Assembly: GCA_030681895.1 (NCBI GenBank)
Contig: JAUXRI010000168.1
Span: forward strand, 1-34,063
Direction: 5' to 3'
Length of the DNA stretch: 34,063 nt
DNA from: Myxococcales bacterium
GTDB taxonomy: Bacteria > Myxococcota > Myxococcia > Myxococcales > Myxococcaceae
The position numbers and the translations under genes were made by a program. This document shows positions 25,528-32,296 of this stretch, in pieces (position 1 is the first letter of the stretch; the number at the start of each line of letters is the position of its first letter). The notes beneath the pieces were generated by a model. That model had not been told where the DNA came from, made no database searches, and was given only the letters and a program-made list of their open reading frames with translations.

Positions 25528-27039
25528 TCACCACGCGGTCGGCTTGTAGTCCTTGAAGAACTTGCCCCAGACGAAGTCCCCGGTGCGCTCGGCCTCGAAG
25601 ATGGGATCGACCACGCGCGCGGCGCCATCGACGATGTCGAGCGGCGGCTCGAAGCCCAGCTCGTTCGTCTTCCGCTCGGCGTGCTGCACGGGGTCTTCGT
25701 CGGTCACCCAGCCGGTGTCGGCGGCGTTCATCGCGAGCAGGCTCTTCGCGTAGTCGGGCGCGCTGGTGAGCGTCATCATGTTCAACGCAGCCTTCGCCAT
25801 GTTGGTGTGCGGGTGTTTGTCCGTCTTGGTGCCGCGCGAGAAGCTGCCCTCCATCGCCGACACGTTGACGACGTGGCCCCACGACTCGGTGCGGTTGCGG
25901 GTCATGAGCGGGCGGAGCTTGCCGCACAGAATGAACGGCGCGACCGCGTTCACGAGGTGCACCTCGAGCATCTCGCCAGTGGCCACTTCTCCGAGCGTGA
26001 GCCGCCAACTGTTCACCGTGCGCAGATCGATCTGCTGCAGATCGGCGTCGAGGCGGCCTTCCGGGAAGGCGTGGCTCGTGTCCTGCTCGAGGTCGTACGG
26101 GACGAGCGAGAGCGCGGCCGAGCTGTGCAGCCCGACGGCGGGATCGTGCGAGCGGAAGGTGGCGAGCTCTGACGGCGCGGCGCGTGGCTTGACCTGATCG
26201 ATCAGCGTCGAGTGCCCTTCGAGCAGCCGCTGCGAGTGTTCGGGCAGCGACGTCACGTCCGAGTGCTCCAGCTCGGCGAGGTGCCGATAGAACCCGGGCG
26301 GACGTCGCACCGTCTGCGCTGCGTTGTTGATGAGAATGTCGAGGCGATCGTGCGTGCGGCCGAGGAACTGGGCGAACAGCTCGACCGACGGCGCGTGGCG
26401 GAGATCGAGCCCGTAGATCTCGAGCCGGTGGCCCCACTTCGTGAAGTCGGGCTCCTTGAGGTAGCGCTGGCTCGCGTCGTGGGGAAAACGGGTGGTGGCG
26501 ATGACGCGCGCTCCCGAGCGCAGCAGCATCAGCGAGGCCTGGTAGCCGATCTTCATGCGGCCGCCGGTGATGAGCGCGACCTTGCCGTCGAGCGGCGCCA
26601 CCTGGAACCGCTTCAGGTAGTTGAAGTCACCGCACTCGAGGCACATCGAGTCGTAGAAGTGATGCACCTCGCGGAACTCGCGCTTGCAGACGTAGCAGTG
26701 GAACGGCTTCTCGAGCAGGCGGCCGGTGCGCGGCTGATGCGGGATGCCGGAGCCGAGGATGTTCTGCGGCGGAACGAACACCGGGTTCTTCCGGGCCTGA
26801 CGAATCGCGGCTTCGGCGCGAACGGCCCGGTCCTGCTCCCGCTGCTCGAGGCGGGCTCGGCGAACGCGGTTCTTCTGCAGTCGCTGGCTGTCGTCCTTCG
26901 ATGGGTTCGACAGACGCCCTGCGGCCTCGAGCAGCGCCTTCGCGTCGGCCAACGGGACGTCTTCGAGCACCGAACGATCGTCGCTGATCTGCTTGAGCAG
27001 GGCGGTGGCCTTCAACACTTCGTCCAACGACAACGGCAT
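25528..27039 (-). CDS. Atypical SDR oxidoreductase with N-terminal zinc finger
   Basis: A 503-residue short-chain dehydrogenase/reductase family protein. Residues 50-85 are a basic, probably coiled helix; Cys115, Cys118, Cys133 and Cys136 form a CxxC-x14-CxxC zinc ribbon; residues 150-500 are the Rossmann domain with 'ALITGGRMKIGY' and 'DILINNAAQTV'. The segment between that and the substrate side is enlarged by about 100 residues. The Ser of the catalytic set is Ser394 (VVNVSAMEG) and the Lys is Lys416 in 'HPHTNMAKAALN', but the position of the catalytic Tyr (YxxxK) is Thr412. Either this subgroup uses another residue or it is not a classic oxidoreductase. I cannot assign a substrate. The downstream gene follows after 22 bases. 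Confidence 0.85.
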   Translation of the reverse strand: MPLSLDEVLKATALLKQISDDRSVLEDVPLADAKALLEAAGRLSNPSKDDSQRLQKNRVRRARLEQREQDRAVRAEAAIRQARKNPVFVPPQNILGSGIPHQPRTGRLLEKPFHCYVCKREFREVHHFYDSMCLECGDFNYLKRFQVAPLDGKVALITGGRMKIGYQASLMLLRSGARVIATTRFPHDASQRYLKEPDFTKWGHRLEIYGLDLRHAPSVELFAQFLGRTHDRLDILINNAAQTVRRPPGFYRHLAELEHSDVTSLPEHSQRLLEGHSTLIDQVKPRAAPSELATFRSHDPAVGLHSSAALSLVPYDLEQDTSHAFPEGRLDADLQQIDLRTVNSWRLTLGEVATGEMLEVHLVNAVAPFILCGKLRPLMTRNRTESWGHVVNVSAMEGSFSRGTKTDKHPHTNMAKAALNMMTLTSAPDYAKSLLAMNAADTGWVTDEDPVQHAERKTNELGFEPPLDIVDGAARVVDPIFEAERTGDFVWGKFFKDYKPTAW

Positions 27040-27072
27040 GGAGCGGCCCTTACGACGAGACCCGCACGGCTG

Positions 27073-27297
27073 TCATGGCTTCCAGGGTTCGACCCAGCTG
27101 CTGCTGCTCGTCGCGGCCTGCTTCACGAGGGCGCTGATGGCGGTGATGCGAAGGAGGTGGCCGTCACGTTTCGTTCTCGTGATGATCGCCGCTGGTGCGA
27201 CCCGTTGTTCGAAGGCGGCCAGCTCGTTCTGAAAGGCAGCCAGGTCCTGCTTCACTGACTTCGACCGATTGTCGAAGACGCGCTCGATGACGGCCAT
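27073..27297 (-). CDS. Small protein of unknown function, cassette gene 2
   Basis: A 74-residue protein without a recognised family. It begins with a charged amphipathic part ('RVFDNRSKSVKQDLAAFQNELAAFEQRV') that could be a coiled coil, continues with a hydrophobic-basic part and ends in an unusual aromatic tail 'SSSSWVEPWKP'. The ATG at 27297 lies two bases after the stop of the preceding small gene, so the two are almost certainly co-transcribed. It is followed, 33 bases later, by the SDR gene on the same strand. No function can be given. Confidence 0.65.
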   Translation of the reverse strand: MAVIERVFDNRSKSVKQDLAAFQNELAAFEQRVAPAAIITRTKRDGHLLRITAISALVKQAATSSSSWVEPWKP

Positions 27298-27299
27298 GG

Positions 27300-27557
27300 T
27301 CAGTCCTCCAGGAACTCGGCGATCGCTGCCTTGAGTCGCTCGAGCGTGGTGCCGTTGGTGTGAACTGACGTCTTGCTCGGGTCGAAGCCGTCGAACCGCT
27401 CCGCGTCGCCCTTCGTGAGGTAGACGGTCTTGCTGCCGACGGACCGTGGCTCGGTGAACGACTCGGAGATCTTCGAGTTCGCGTCGAGCCGGTCGAAGTT
27501 GAGTGAACCCATGCCGACGCCATCGCTGCTGCTTCCAAGAATTGCTCTGTCTCCCAT
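27300..27557 (-). CDS. Small protein of unknown function, cassette gene 1
   Basis: An 85-residue acidic protein, not recognised. It has no signal peptide or membrane segment. The middle 'SVGSKTVYLTKGDAERFDGFD' suggests a small α/β fold and the C-terminus 'LERLKAAIAEFLED' a helix. A strong Shine-Dalgarno sequence (GGAGG, six bases upstream) supports the ATG at 27557. It is the first gene of a two-gene cassette and faces away from the dioxygenase gene across a 186-base spacer. Confidence 0.7.
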   Translation of the reverse strand: MGDRAILGSSSDGVGMGSLNFDRLDANSKISESFTEPRSVGSKTVYLTKGDAERFDGFDPSKTSVHTNGTTLERLKAAIAEFLED

Positions 27558-27743
27558 TGCTGCCTCCGGGGTGTGGGTGGAGCCGGGCCCTGGTGCAATC
27601 GGGCGGCGCGCGAAGTGCGTTGAAGTTGTTGAGACCTGTCAGCCGTGCGTCTCACCGATGAGACGGCTCGGGCCGTGAGGCGAACACACTGGCCCTCAGG
27701 TGGCTCTTGTGCGCGCGCCAAAGCCGGTGAGGATGGTCGTGTC

Positions 27744-28676
27744 ATGAGCGACGAGACGAAGAAGAACCTGACCCGACGTGACGCGACGCTGGCCGTGGCC
27801 GGTCTCGCAGGCGCAGCAGCGGTCGGTGGCGTGGTGATGGCGAGCACGAAAGAGAAGGCCCCGATGAGTCCGAACCCGAACCGCATGCCGCTGGCCTTCG
27901 TCCCTCACGGTGGAGGCCCCTGGCCCTTCGTCGACGTCGGTTTCGGCCCGAAGGATCAAGAGAACCGCCTGCGCGAGTACCTCGTGAGCGTGGGCTCGGT
28001 GCCGAAGACGAAACCGAAGGCGCTGCTGGTCATCTCGGCGCACTGGGAAGAAGCGGTGCCGACGGTGATGACGAGCCCGAAGCCGCCGATGCTCTACGAC
28101 TATTCCGGCTTCCCGCCAGAGTCGTACCAGGTGCAGTGGCCGGCGCCGGGAGCTCCGGACGTCGCGAAGCGTGTGCGCTCGCTGCTCGAGGCCGCGGGCA
28201 TTCCGTCAGCTGAAGACAACGCACGCGGGTTCGATCACGGCACCTTCGTGCCCTTCAAGCTCGCGTGGCCCAACGCAGACATTCCGACGTTGCAGCTGTC
28301 GCTGAAGGCCGGGCTCGATCCCGCACAGCACCTCGCCATCGGTCGCGCGCTCGCGCCGCTGCGTGACGAAGGTGTGTTCATTCTCGGGAGCGGCATGACG
28401 TTCCACAACCTGCGCACGCTCTTCAACGGAAGCGGCGGGCCCGCGTCGGAGGCGTTCGATGCGTGGTTGCAGGAGACGATGAAGTTGCCCACGACGCAGC
28501 GCGACGCACGGCTTATCGAGTGGTCGAAGGCTCCGGGTGGGCGCGCGAGCCACCCGCGTGAGGAGCACCTCGTGCCGCTGATGGTCATCGCCGGCGCCGC
28601 TGGAGACGACCCGGCCTCGATTCCCTACGCCGACCGCTACTTCGATGTTCGGCTCTCGGCGTACCATTTCGGCTGA
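27744..28676 (+). CDS. Tat-exported class III extradiol dioxygenase, DODA/YgiD type
   Basis: A 310-residue protein of the LigB/4,5-DOPA-extradiol-dioxygenase family, which opens catechol rings with a bound metal. Candidate metal ligands and catalytic histidines are His55 ('VPHGGGPW'), His100 ('ISAHWEE'), His165 ('FDHGTFVP'), His270 and His275 ('SHPREEHLVPL'). The N-terminus has a twin-arginine signal ('LTRRDATLAVAGLAGAAAVGG'), so it is probably exported folded with its metal, which is unusual because YgiD itself is cytoplasmic. I chose the ATG at 27744, preceded by GAGGATGG, over one 99 bases upstream because it puts the twin arginines at residues 11-12. It appears to be a single-gene unit. 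Confidence 0.88.
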   Translation: MSDETKKNLTRRDATLAVAGLAGAAAVGGVVMASTKEKAPMSPNPNRMPLAFVPHGGGPWPFVDVGFGPKDQENRLREYLVSVGSVPKTKPKALLVISAHWEEAVPTVMTSPKPPMLYDYSGFPPESYQVQWPAPGAPDVAKRVRSLLEAAGIPSAEDNARGFDHGTFVPFKLAWPNADIPTLQLSLKAGLDPAQHLAIGRALAPLRDEGVFILGSGMTFHNLRTLFNGSGGPASEAFDAWLQETMKLPTTQRDARLIEWSKAPGGRASHPREEHLVPLMVIAGAAGDDPASIPYADRYFDVRLSAYHFG

Positions 28677-28753
28677 CGCAACCAGCTGATAACGCAGAGA
28701 GAACGCGAGCCCCGGTTAACACTTTCGGTGGATCGCGCATCCTCTGTCCCTGA
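28677..28753 (+). promoter_or_regulatory. Short spacer upstream of the ECF sigma gene
   Basis: The 77 bases between the dioxygenase stop and the sigma GTG must hold the sigma promoter. GTTAAC at 28715-28720 stands out in the GC-rich background, and the same hexamer occurs at 32238-32243 ahead of the second cpaB-like gene. Whether it is a shared promoter element is untested. Confidence 0.25.
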
Positions 28754-29338
28754 GTGCCTGAAGCGGTCCACGCGTCGTCGGCGTCTGCTCCGGTTTCGAG
28801 CCGGACGAAGCCGGTGTGGCTGCCGTGGGTGACTGGCGCGCGACGCAACGAGCGTGAGGCGTTCGGCAAACTCCATCAGCACTTCGCGAGGCTGGTGCAC
28901 GCCGTGATCATCACCAAAGTCCCCGCGTCCGACGCGGCCGATCTCACGCAGGACGTGTTCGTGCAGATGCTCTCGAAGTTGCCAGGCTTGCAGGACGACC
29001 AGGCGTTCCCCGCGTGGCTGCTCGAGATCGCCCGCAATCGAGCGGCGCGGTTCACGAGAGATCGTCCTCGCACGTCGCCAATCGAAGACGCGGAAGAAGC
29101 AGAGGCGCCCGATCGCTCCGGCTGGCCTGACGCGAAGAAGGTGCTCGCCGCGCTGCAGACGTTGCCCGAGGCGTACGCAGAGACGCTCGCGATGCGACTC
29201 ATCGAAGGCCTCAGTGGGCCGGATATTTCGGAGCGCACGGGGCTGACCGCCGGCTCCGTTCGCGTGAACCTGCACCGCGGCATGGCGATGCTTCGCGAGA
29301 AGCTGGGCCTGTCACCAAAGGAGGGCGCCGATGAGTGA
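28754..29338 (+). CDS. ECF-type RNA polymerase sigma factor
   Basis: A 194-residue extracytoplasmic-function sigma factor with regions 2 and 4 only. Region 2 carries 'ASDAADLTQDVFVQML' and 'FPAWLLEIARNRAARF'; after an acidic linker ('PIEDAEEAEAPD'), region 4 has the helix-turn-helix 'GLSGPDISERTGLTAGSVRVNLHRG'. The start is GTG at 28754; the first 25 residues are not conserved. Its stop lies eight bases inside the next gene (29331), so the two are translationally coupled, as sigma factors and their cognate anti-sigma factors usually are. ECF sigmas direct polymerase to a few promoters in response to envelope signals; here the signal would come from the CpaB-like partner. Confidence 0.92.
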   Translation: MPEAVHASSASAPVSSRTKPVWLPWVTGARRNEREAFGKLHQHFARLVHAVIITKVPASDAADLTQDVFVQMLSKLPGLQDDQAFPAWLLEIARNRAARFTRDRPRTSPIEDAEEAEAPDRSGWPDAKKVLAALQTLPEAYAETLAMRLIEGLSGPDISERTGLTAGSVRVNLHRGMAMLREKLGLSPKEGADE

Positions 29339-30347
29339 TCCGCTCTTCGATGGCCCGGGGAATGATCCCGAGCTCGACGCGCTCGAGAATGAGCTCTCGG
29401 GCTACCGGTTTGATCAACCGCCGCCGGAGCTGCCTGCACGCCGCTCCGAGGGCAAGCCGTCGCGTCGTGAGGCGCCGATGCCCGACGTGCACCCAGGCGC
29501 GATGCGGCTGGGCGGCTCGAGCTTCTCGATGCGGGGCAAGGCGCCGCTGTTCGTGTCGTTGGCGCTCGCGTTGATCGCCGGCGTCGTCTCGTACTCGGCC
29601 GTGAAGAAGAAGGAGATGGACGTTCGCAAAGGCTGGAACCTGGTGCCGGTGGTGGTGGCGGCGGTCGACGTGTCGGAGGGCACGGTGGTGACGATGGAGA
29701 TGATCAGCCAGCGCTCGATTCCCGAACAGTTCGTCACGAACTCCGTCGTGAAGCCCGACTCGGCCTCGTACATCGTGAACCAGAAGGTGCTGGTGCCGCT
29801 GCAGGCGGGCGACGCGTTGTTGTGGAGCCAGTTCGAGACGACGAAGGCCGCCGAGCGGTTGTCGACCAAGGTGCAGAAGAAGGCGCGCGCGGTGACGATC
29901 GAGACGAAGGGCGCGCAGTCAGTCGGCGGCTGGGTGCGGCCGAACGATCACGTCGACATCATCGGCACGTTCAAGGACCCCGCGACCGGAGAGCAGGTGG
30001 CGGTGACGTTGATGCAGAACGTGATCGTGCTCGCGACGGGGAAGATCACGGGCACCACGAACATCAACCTCGTGCCGGAAGGGCAGCGTGAGTACGCGAA
30101 CGTGTCGCTGCTGCTGATTCCTGAAGAGGTCGAGATCGCCGTGCTCGCGCAGGAATTGGGAGCGCTGACGCTGACGCTGCGGAATGAAGACGACATCGAC
30201 GTGCTGGACGATCGGGGCAGGGCGACCATCAGCACGCTGTTGTCGGGTGAGCGCACGAAGGTGCTTCAGGCGAAGCGGTTCAATACGATTCAGGTGATCA
30301 AGGGCTCGTCGTCGACCGAGACGAAGTCGGCGGCTCCTGCTGAGTGA
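29331..30347 (+). CDS. CpaB-like SAF-domain membrane protein with anti-sigma-type leader
   Basis: A 338-residue single-pass membrane protein. Residues 1-70 are predicted cytoplasmic: 'MSDPLFDGPGNDPELDALEN' followed by a Pro/Arg-rich linker, which resembles the start of myxobacterial and acidobacterial anti-sigma proteins ('DPEVxxLExLL'). A membrane helix spans about 71-90. From residue 96 on it matches CpaB/RcpC Flp-pilus assembly proteins, with a SAF domain ('VVVAAVDVSEGTVVTMEMI', 'GDALLWSQFE') and 'GWVRPNDHVDIIGTF'; it ends with the tail 'FNTIQVIKG'. It overlaps the sigma gene by eight bases. Identity with the paralog at 32297 is about 93% over 196 residues by hand count. I infer a sigma regulator that reads an envelope cue through the CpaB part. 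Its 3' end overlaps the convergent GNAT gene by 50 bases. Confidence 0.85.
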   Translation: MSDPLFDGPGNDPELDALENELSGYRFDQPPPELPARRSEGKPSRREAPMPDVHPGAMRLGGSSFSMRGKAPLFVSLALALIAGVVSYSAVKKKEMDVRKGWNLVPVVVAAVDVSEGTVVTMEMISQRSIPEQFVTNSVVKPDSASYIVNQKVLVPLQAGDALLWSQFETTKAAERLSTKVQKKARAVTIETKGAQSVGGWVRPNDHVDIIGTFKDPATGEQVAVTLMQNVIVLATGKITGTTNINLVPEGQREYANVSLLLIPEEVEIAVLAQELGALTLTLRNEDDIDVLDDRGRATISTLLSGERTKVLQAKRFNTIQVIKGSSSTETKSAAPAE

Positions 30348-30846
30348 GGTCGATCTCGTAGTACCGCTTCAGTGGCCGGTTCGGAGCGAGCTCCTTCGTC
30401 GCGGTCAACACGCCACCGTTTCGCTCGATGACCCTGATGGACCGCGCGTTCGTGTCGTCGCACGTGAGGAGCACTGAGGTCAGCCCGAGCGTGCGGGCGA
30501 TCGGCAACGCCTGACGCAGCATCTCGGTCGCCACCCCGCGGCCACGGAACGACGGCACGGTGTCGTAGCCGATGTGACCGCCTTCGATTCTCAACGCGTC
30601 GTTGAGCGCGTGGCGAATCGAGAGGCGCCCGACGAACTCGTCATCTGCGATGGCCCACAGGTGGGTCGCGGGGATGTCGCGCTTCACGTCGGCCAGCTTG
30701 CTCGCGACGAACGCTGCGAAGTCTCGCTCGATGGCGGTGAGGTCGACCGCGACGTGCCACGGCAGGCCTTCGTCTCGCAGTTCGCGAAGTCCTCTTACGA
30801 CGCTCTCGCGGTACCTCTCTTGTGGGCGGACGAGCGCGAGCTTCAC
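30298..30846 (-). CDS. GNAT family N-acetyltransferase
   Basis: A 182-residue GNAT acetyltransferase with 'HIGYDTVPSFRGRGVATEML' as the acetyl-CoA-binding loop and 'VLLTCDDTNARSIRVIERNG' as the conserved C-terminal motif. The substrate is unknown. The start is GTG at 30846, nine bases after the stop of the small membrane-protein gene upstream, so the two are likely co-transcribed. Its last 50 bases overlap the end of the cpaB-like gene on the other strand; both readings encode recognised families there, though both tails are poorly conserved. It is not closely similar to the GNAT protein at 5204. Confidence 0.87.
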   Translation of the reverse strand: MKLALVRPQERYRESVVRGLRELRDEGLPWHVAVDLTAIERDFAAFVASKLADVKRDIPATHLWAIADDEFVGRLSIRHALNDALRIEGGHIGYDTVPSFRGRGVATEMLRQALPIARTLGLTSVLLTCDDTNARSIRVIERNGGVLTATKELAPNRPLKRYYEIDLTQQEPPTSSRSTTSP

Positions 30847-30855
30847 GGGACGGTC

Positions 30856-31170
30856 TCAGTTCACGTAGTTCGGCATGACGAAGTACAGGTCGACGTCGCG
30901 CTCACAGTCGGCGCACCGGCCTCGAGCGACGCGAAGACCCAGGCGCGGCGTTTCTCCGAGCGGAATGACGCGGCCTCCGCACTGGCACCGGACCGAAGCG
31001 ATCGCGTCCTGCATCTGCTTGCCTGACGTGAGCACGATCGGGTTGTCGGCTGACGAGCCGGGCGTCTCGTTCCATCGGCGCGCGGCGCTCCGGGACTCGA
31101 CGTAGCGTTTCAGCTTTCGCGCGGTCCACACGGTGAGCGCCACGAGCAGTGCGAGGAGCAGCAGGTCCAC
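30856..31170 (-). CDS. Small membrane protein with zinc-ribbon-like motif
   Basis: A 104-residue protein with an N-terminal membrane helix ('MDLLLLALLVALTVW') and a cytoplasmic part with two cysteine pairs ('VRCQCGG' and 'GRCADCERD'), spaced as in small zinc ribbons. No family was recognised. It starts with GTG at 31170 and precedes the GNAT gene by nine bases. The cysteines and the membrane anchor make it a plausible small regulatory or redox protein, but that is speculation. Confidence 0.7.
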   Translation of the reverse strand: MDLLLLALLVALTVWTARKLKRYVESRSAARRWNETPGSSADNPIVLTSGKQMQDAIASVRCQCGGRVIPLGETPRLGLRVARGRCADCERDVDLYFVMPNYVN

Positions 31171-31279
31171 GTCGCGTTCATCGCGAGGTCGCGGCCTCCA
31201 CGCAAGGCTCCTTGTGCGGTTCGCTTCGTGCGTTACTCAGAAGCCGTCGAACCCCCGAGGCGCCTCAGAAAGAAGCGAA

Positions 31280-31690
31280 GTGATCGAGCAGCCTGCCCTC
31301 GCGTCGAGAATCCTGAGGGCCCTCGTGCCGTCGCTCGTGGCGGTCATTGCGATTTGCCTGCTGCTGATCTCGATGTGGCCCGATCGCCGGTATGCGCCCA
31401 ACTGGCCATACCGCCTCGCGCTGTTCAACGGCCGACCGACGATCGAGGGCTGCGACAAGTTCCCTCCTCGAAATCGGGTCGTCATCTCTTGCGGCGATCT
31501 TTTCGACCATCGGTTCATGACGATGGATTTGGATCTCGATGAAGATGGTGCCGCCGACCACCGCGTTATCTCGAGAACCCCTGACACGCCTGACTGCTTC
31601 GAGCTGGGAGCCGTGCCGATGCCGATTCCAACTCAGGTTCTGTTGGAGCGAACGACTGCTTCGCGCACGGGCCGTATGCTGCTCCCGTAG
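31280..31690 (+). CDS. Membrane-anchored protein with DxDxDG calcium-type loop
   Basis: A 136-residue protein with one N-terminal membrane helix (about residues 13-32) and an outer part of about 100 residues. It contains 'MDLDLDEDGAADHRV', a DxDxDG-type loop as in EF-hand-like and dockerin-like calcium sites, and three cysteines in the outer part. No family was recognised. I chose the GTG at 31280, with AGAAAGAAG just before it, since the longer frame from 31133 is Ser/Arg-rich and lies antisense to the neighbouring gene. Its 3' end overlaps a weaker gene on the other strand by 58 bases. Confidence 0.6.
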   Translation: MIEQPALASRILRALVPSLVAVIAICLLLISMWPDRRYAPNWPYRLALFNGRPTIEGCDKFPPRNRVVISCGDLFDHRFMTMDLDLDEDGAADHRVISRTPDTPDCFELGAVPMPIPTQVLLERTTASRTGRMLLP

Positions 31691-31929
31691 TCGACGCTGC
31701 TGGAACGACGAGCCGCCTTTTCTCGAAGCCGACGCAGCGCCTTCACCGACGACTCCAGAAGAGGGTCACGATGCGCGAGGGCCGCAGCCCGTGCCTCAGG
31801 CGTCATCGCGTCGAGCACCTTCTGCGCGGTGATGCACGCGGCGTAGAGTGCTTCAACACGTTCGGCCTGACTCATCGCCCGTACTCGTGCGAACTCGTCG
31901 CGATCGGCCCGCTCGTGCGCGCTGCGCAT
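31633..31929 (-). CDS. Small helical hypothetical protein
   Basis: A 98-residue, Ala/Arg-rich, probably helical protein ('MSQAERVEALYAACITAQ', 'MTPEARAAALAHRDPLLESS'). It is not recognised. It follows the small membrane-protein gene on the same strand with a gap of 12 bases, which supports a two-gene unit. The ribosome-binding site is weak, and the last 20 codons overlap the convergent gene, so the true protein could be shorter or the frame non-coding. Confidence 0.5.
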   Translation of the reverse strand: MRSAHERADRDEFARVRAMSQAERVEALYAACITAQKVLDAMTPEARAAALAHRDPLLESSVKALRRLREKAARRSSSVDYGSSIRPVREAVVRSNRT

Positions 31930-31941
31930 GCGGTCGATCTG

Positions 31942-32160
31942 TCAGCGCAGCGTCCTGGTCGATTGAGCGCTGCGCGCGTTCCTCGATGCCTCCGCAATGA
32001 TCAGGACCACCACGAAGAGCCCGAACAGCACCAGCCAGGTGAAGGGGTTCATCGCGAAGAAGATGAAGATGAAGAGCAGGTTCTCGAGCGGCGGGCCGCT
32101 GCCGGGCCCACAGGCGAAGGCGGGGCTAGCGGCCAACAGGAAGAGCGGGAGCGTGCGCAT
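31942..32160 (-). CDS. Small membrane protein with signal peptide
   Basis: A 72-residue protein: signal peptide 'MRTLPLFLLAASPAFA', then 'CGPGSGPPLENLLFIFIFF' and a membrane helix ('WLVLFGLFVVVLIIA'), ending with a basic tail. The cysteine directly after the predicted cleavage site is suggestive of lipid attachment, though the preceding AFA is not an ideal lipobox. AAGGGG lies just before the ATG. Function unknown. Confidence 0.65.
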   Translation of the reverse strand: MRTLPLFLLAASPAFACGPGSGPPLENLLFIFIFFAMNPFTWLVLFGLFVVVLIIAEASRNARSAQSTRTLR

Positions 32161-32232
32161 GCCCCTTGAGAAAGCAGCCCCGAGGCCCGCTCCAACCTGC
32201 TGAATCCACTCCCGTCTTCTGCGCTTGTCGGT

Positions 32233-32254
32233 GCGCAGTTAACGCCTGCTGCGC
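32233..32254. repeat. Inverted repeat upstream of the second cpaB-like gene
   Basis: GCGCAG (32233-32238) and CTGCGC (32249-32254) are perfect complements around a ten-base loop that contains TTAACG. It lies 42 bases before the start codon and could be an operator or an RNA hairpin in the leader. Confidence 0.3.
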
Positions 32255-32296
32255 GGCTGGCTCCTTCTCGAAGACCCACTTCGAAGGACGCCCACC

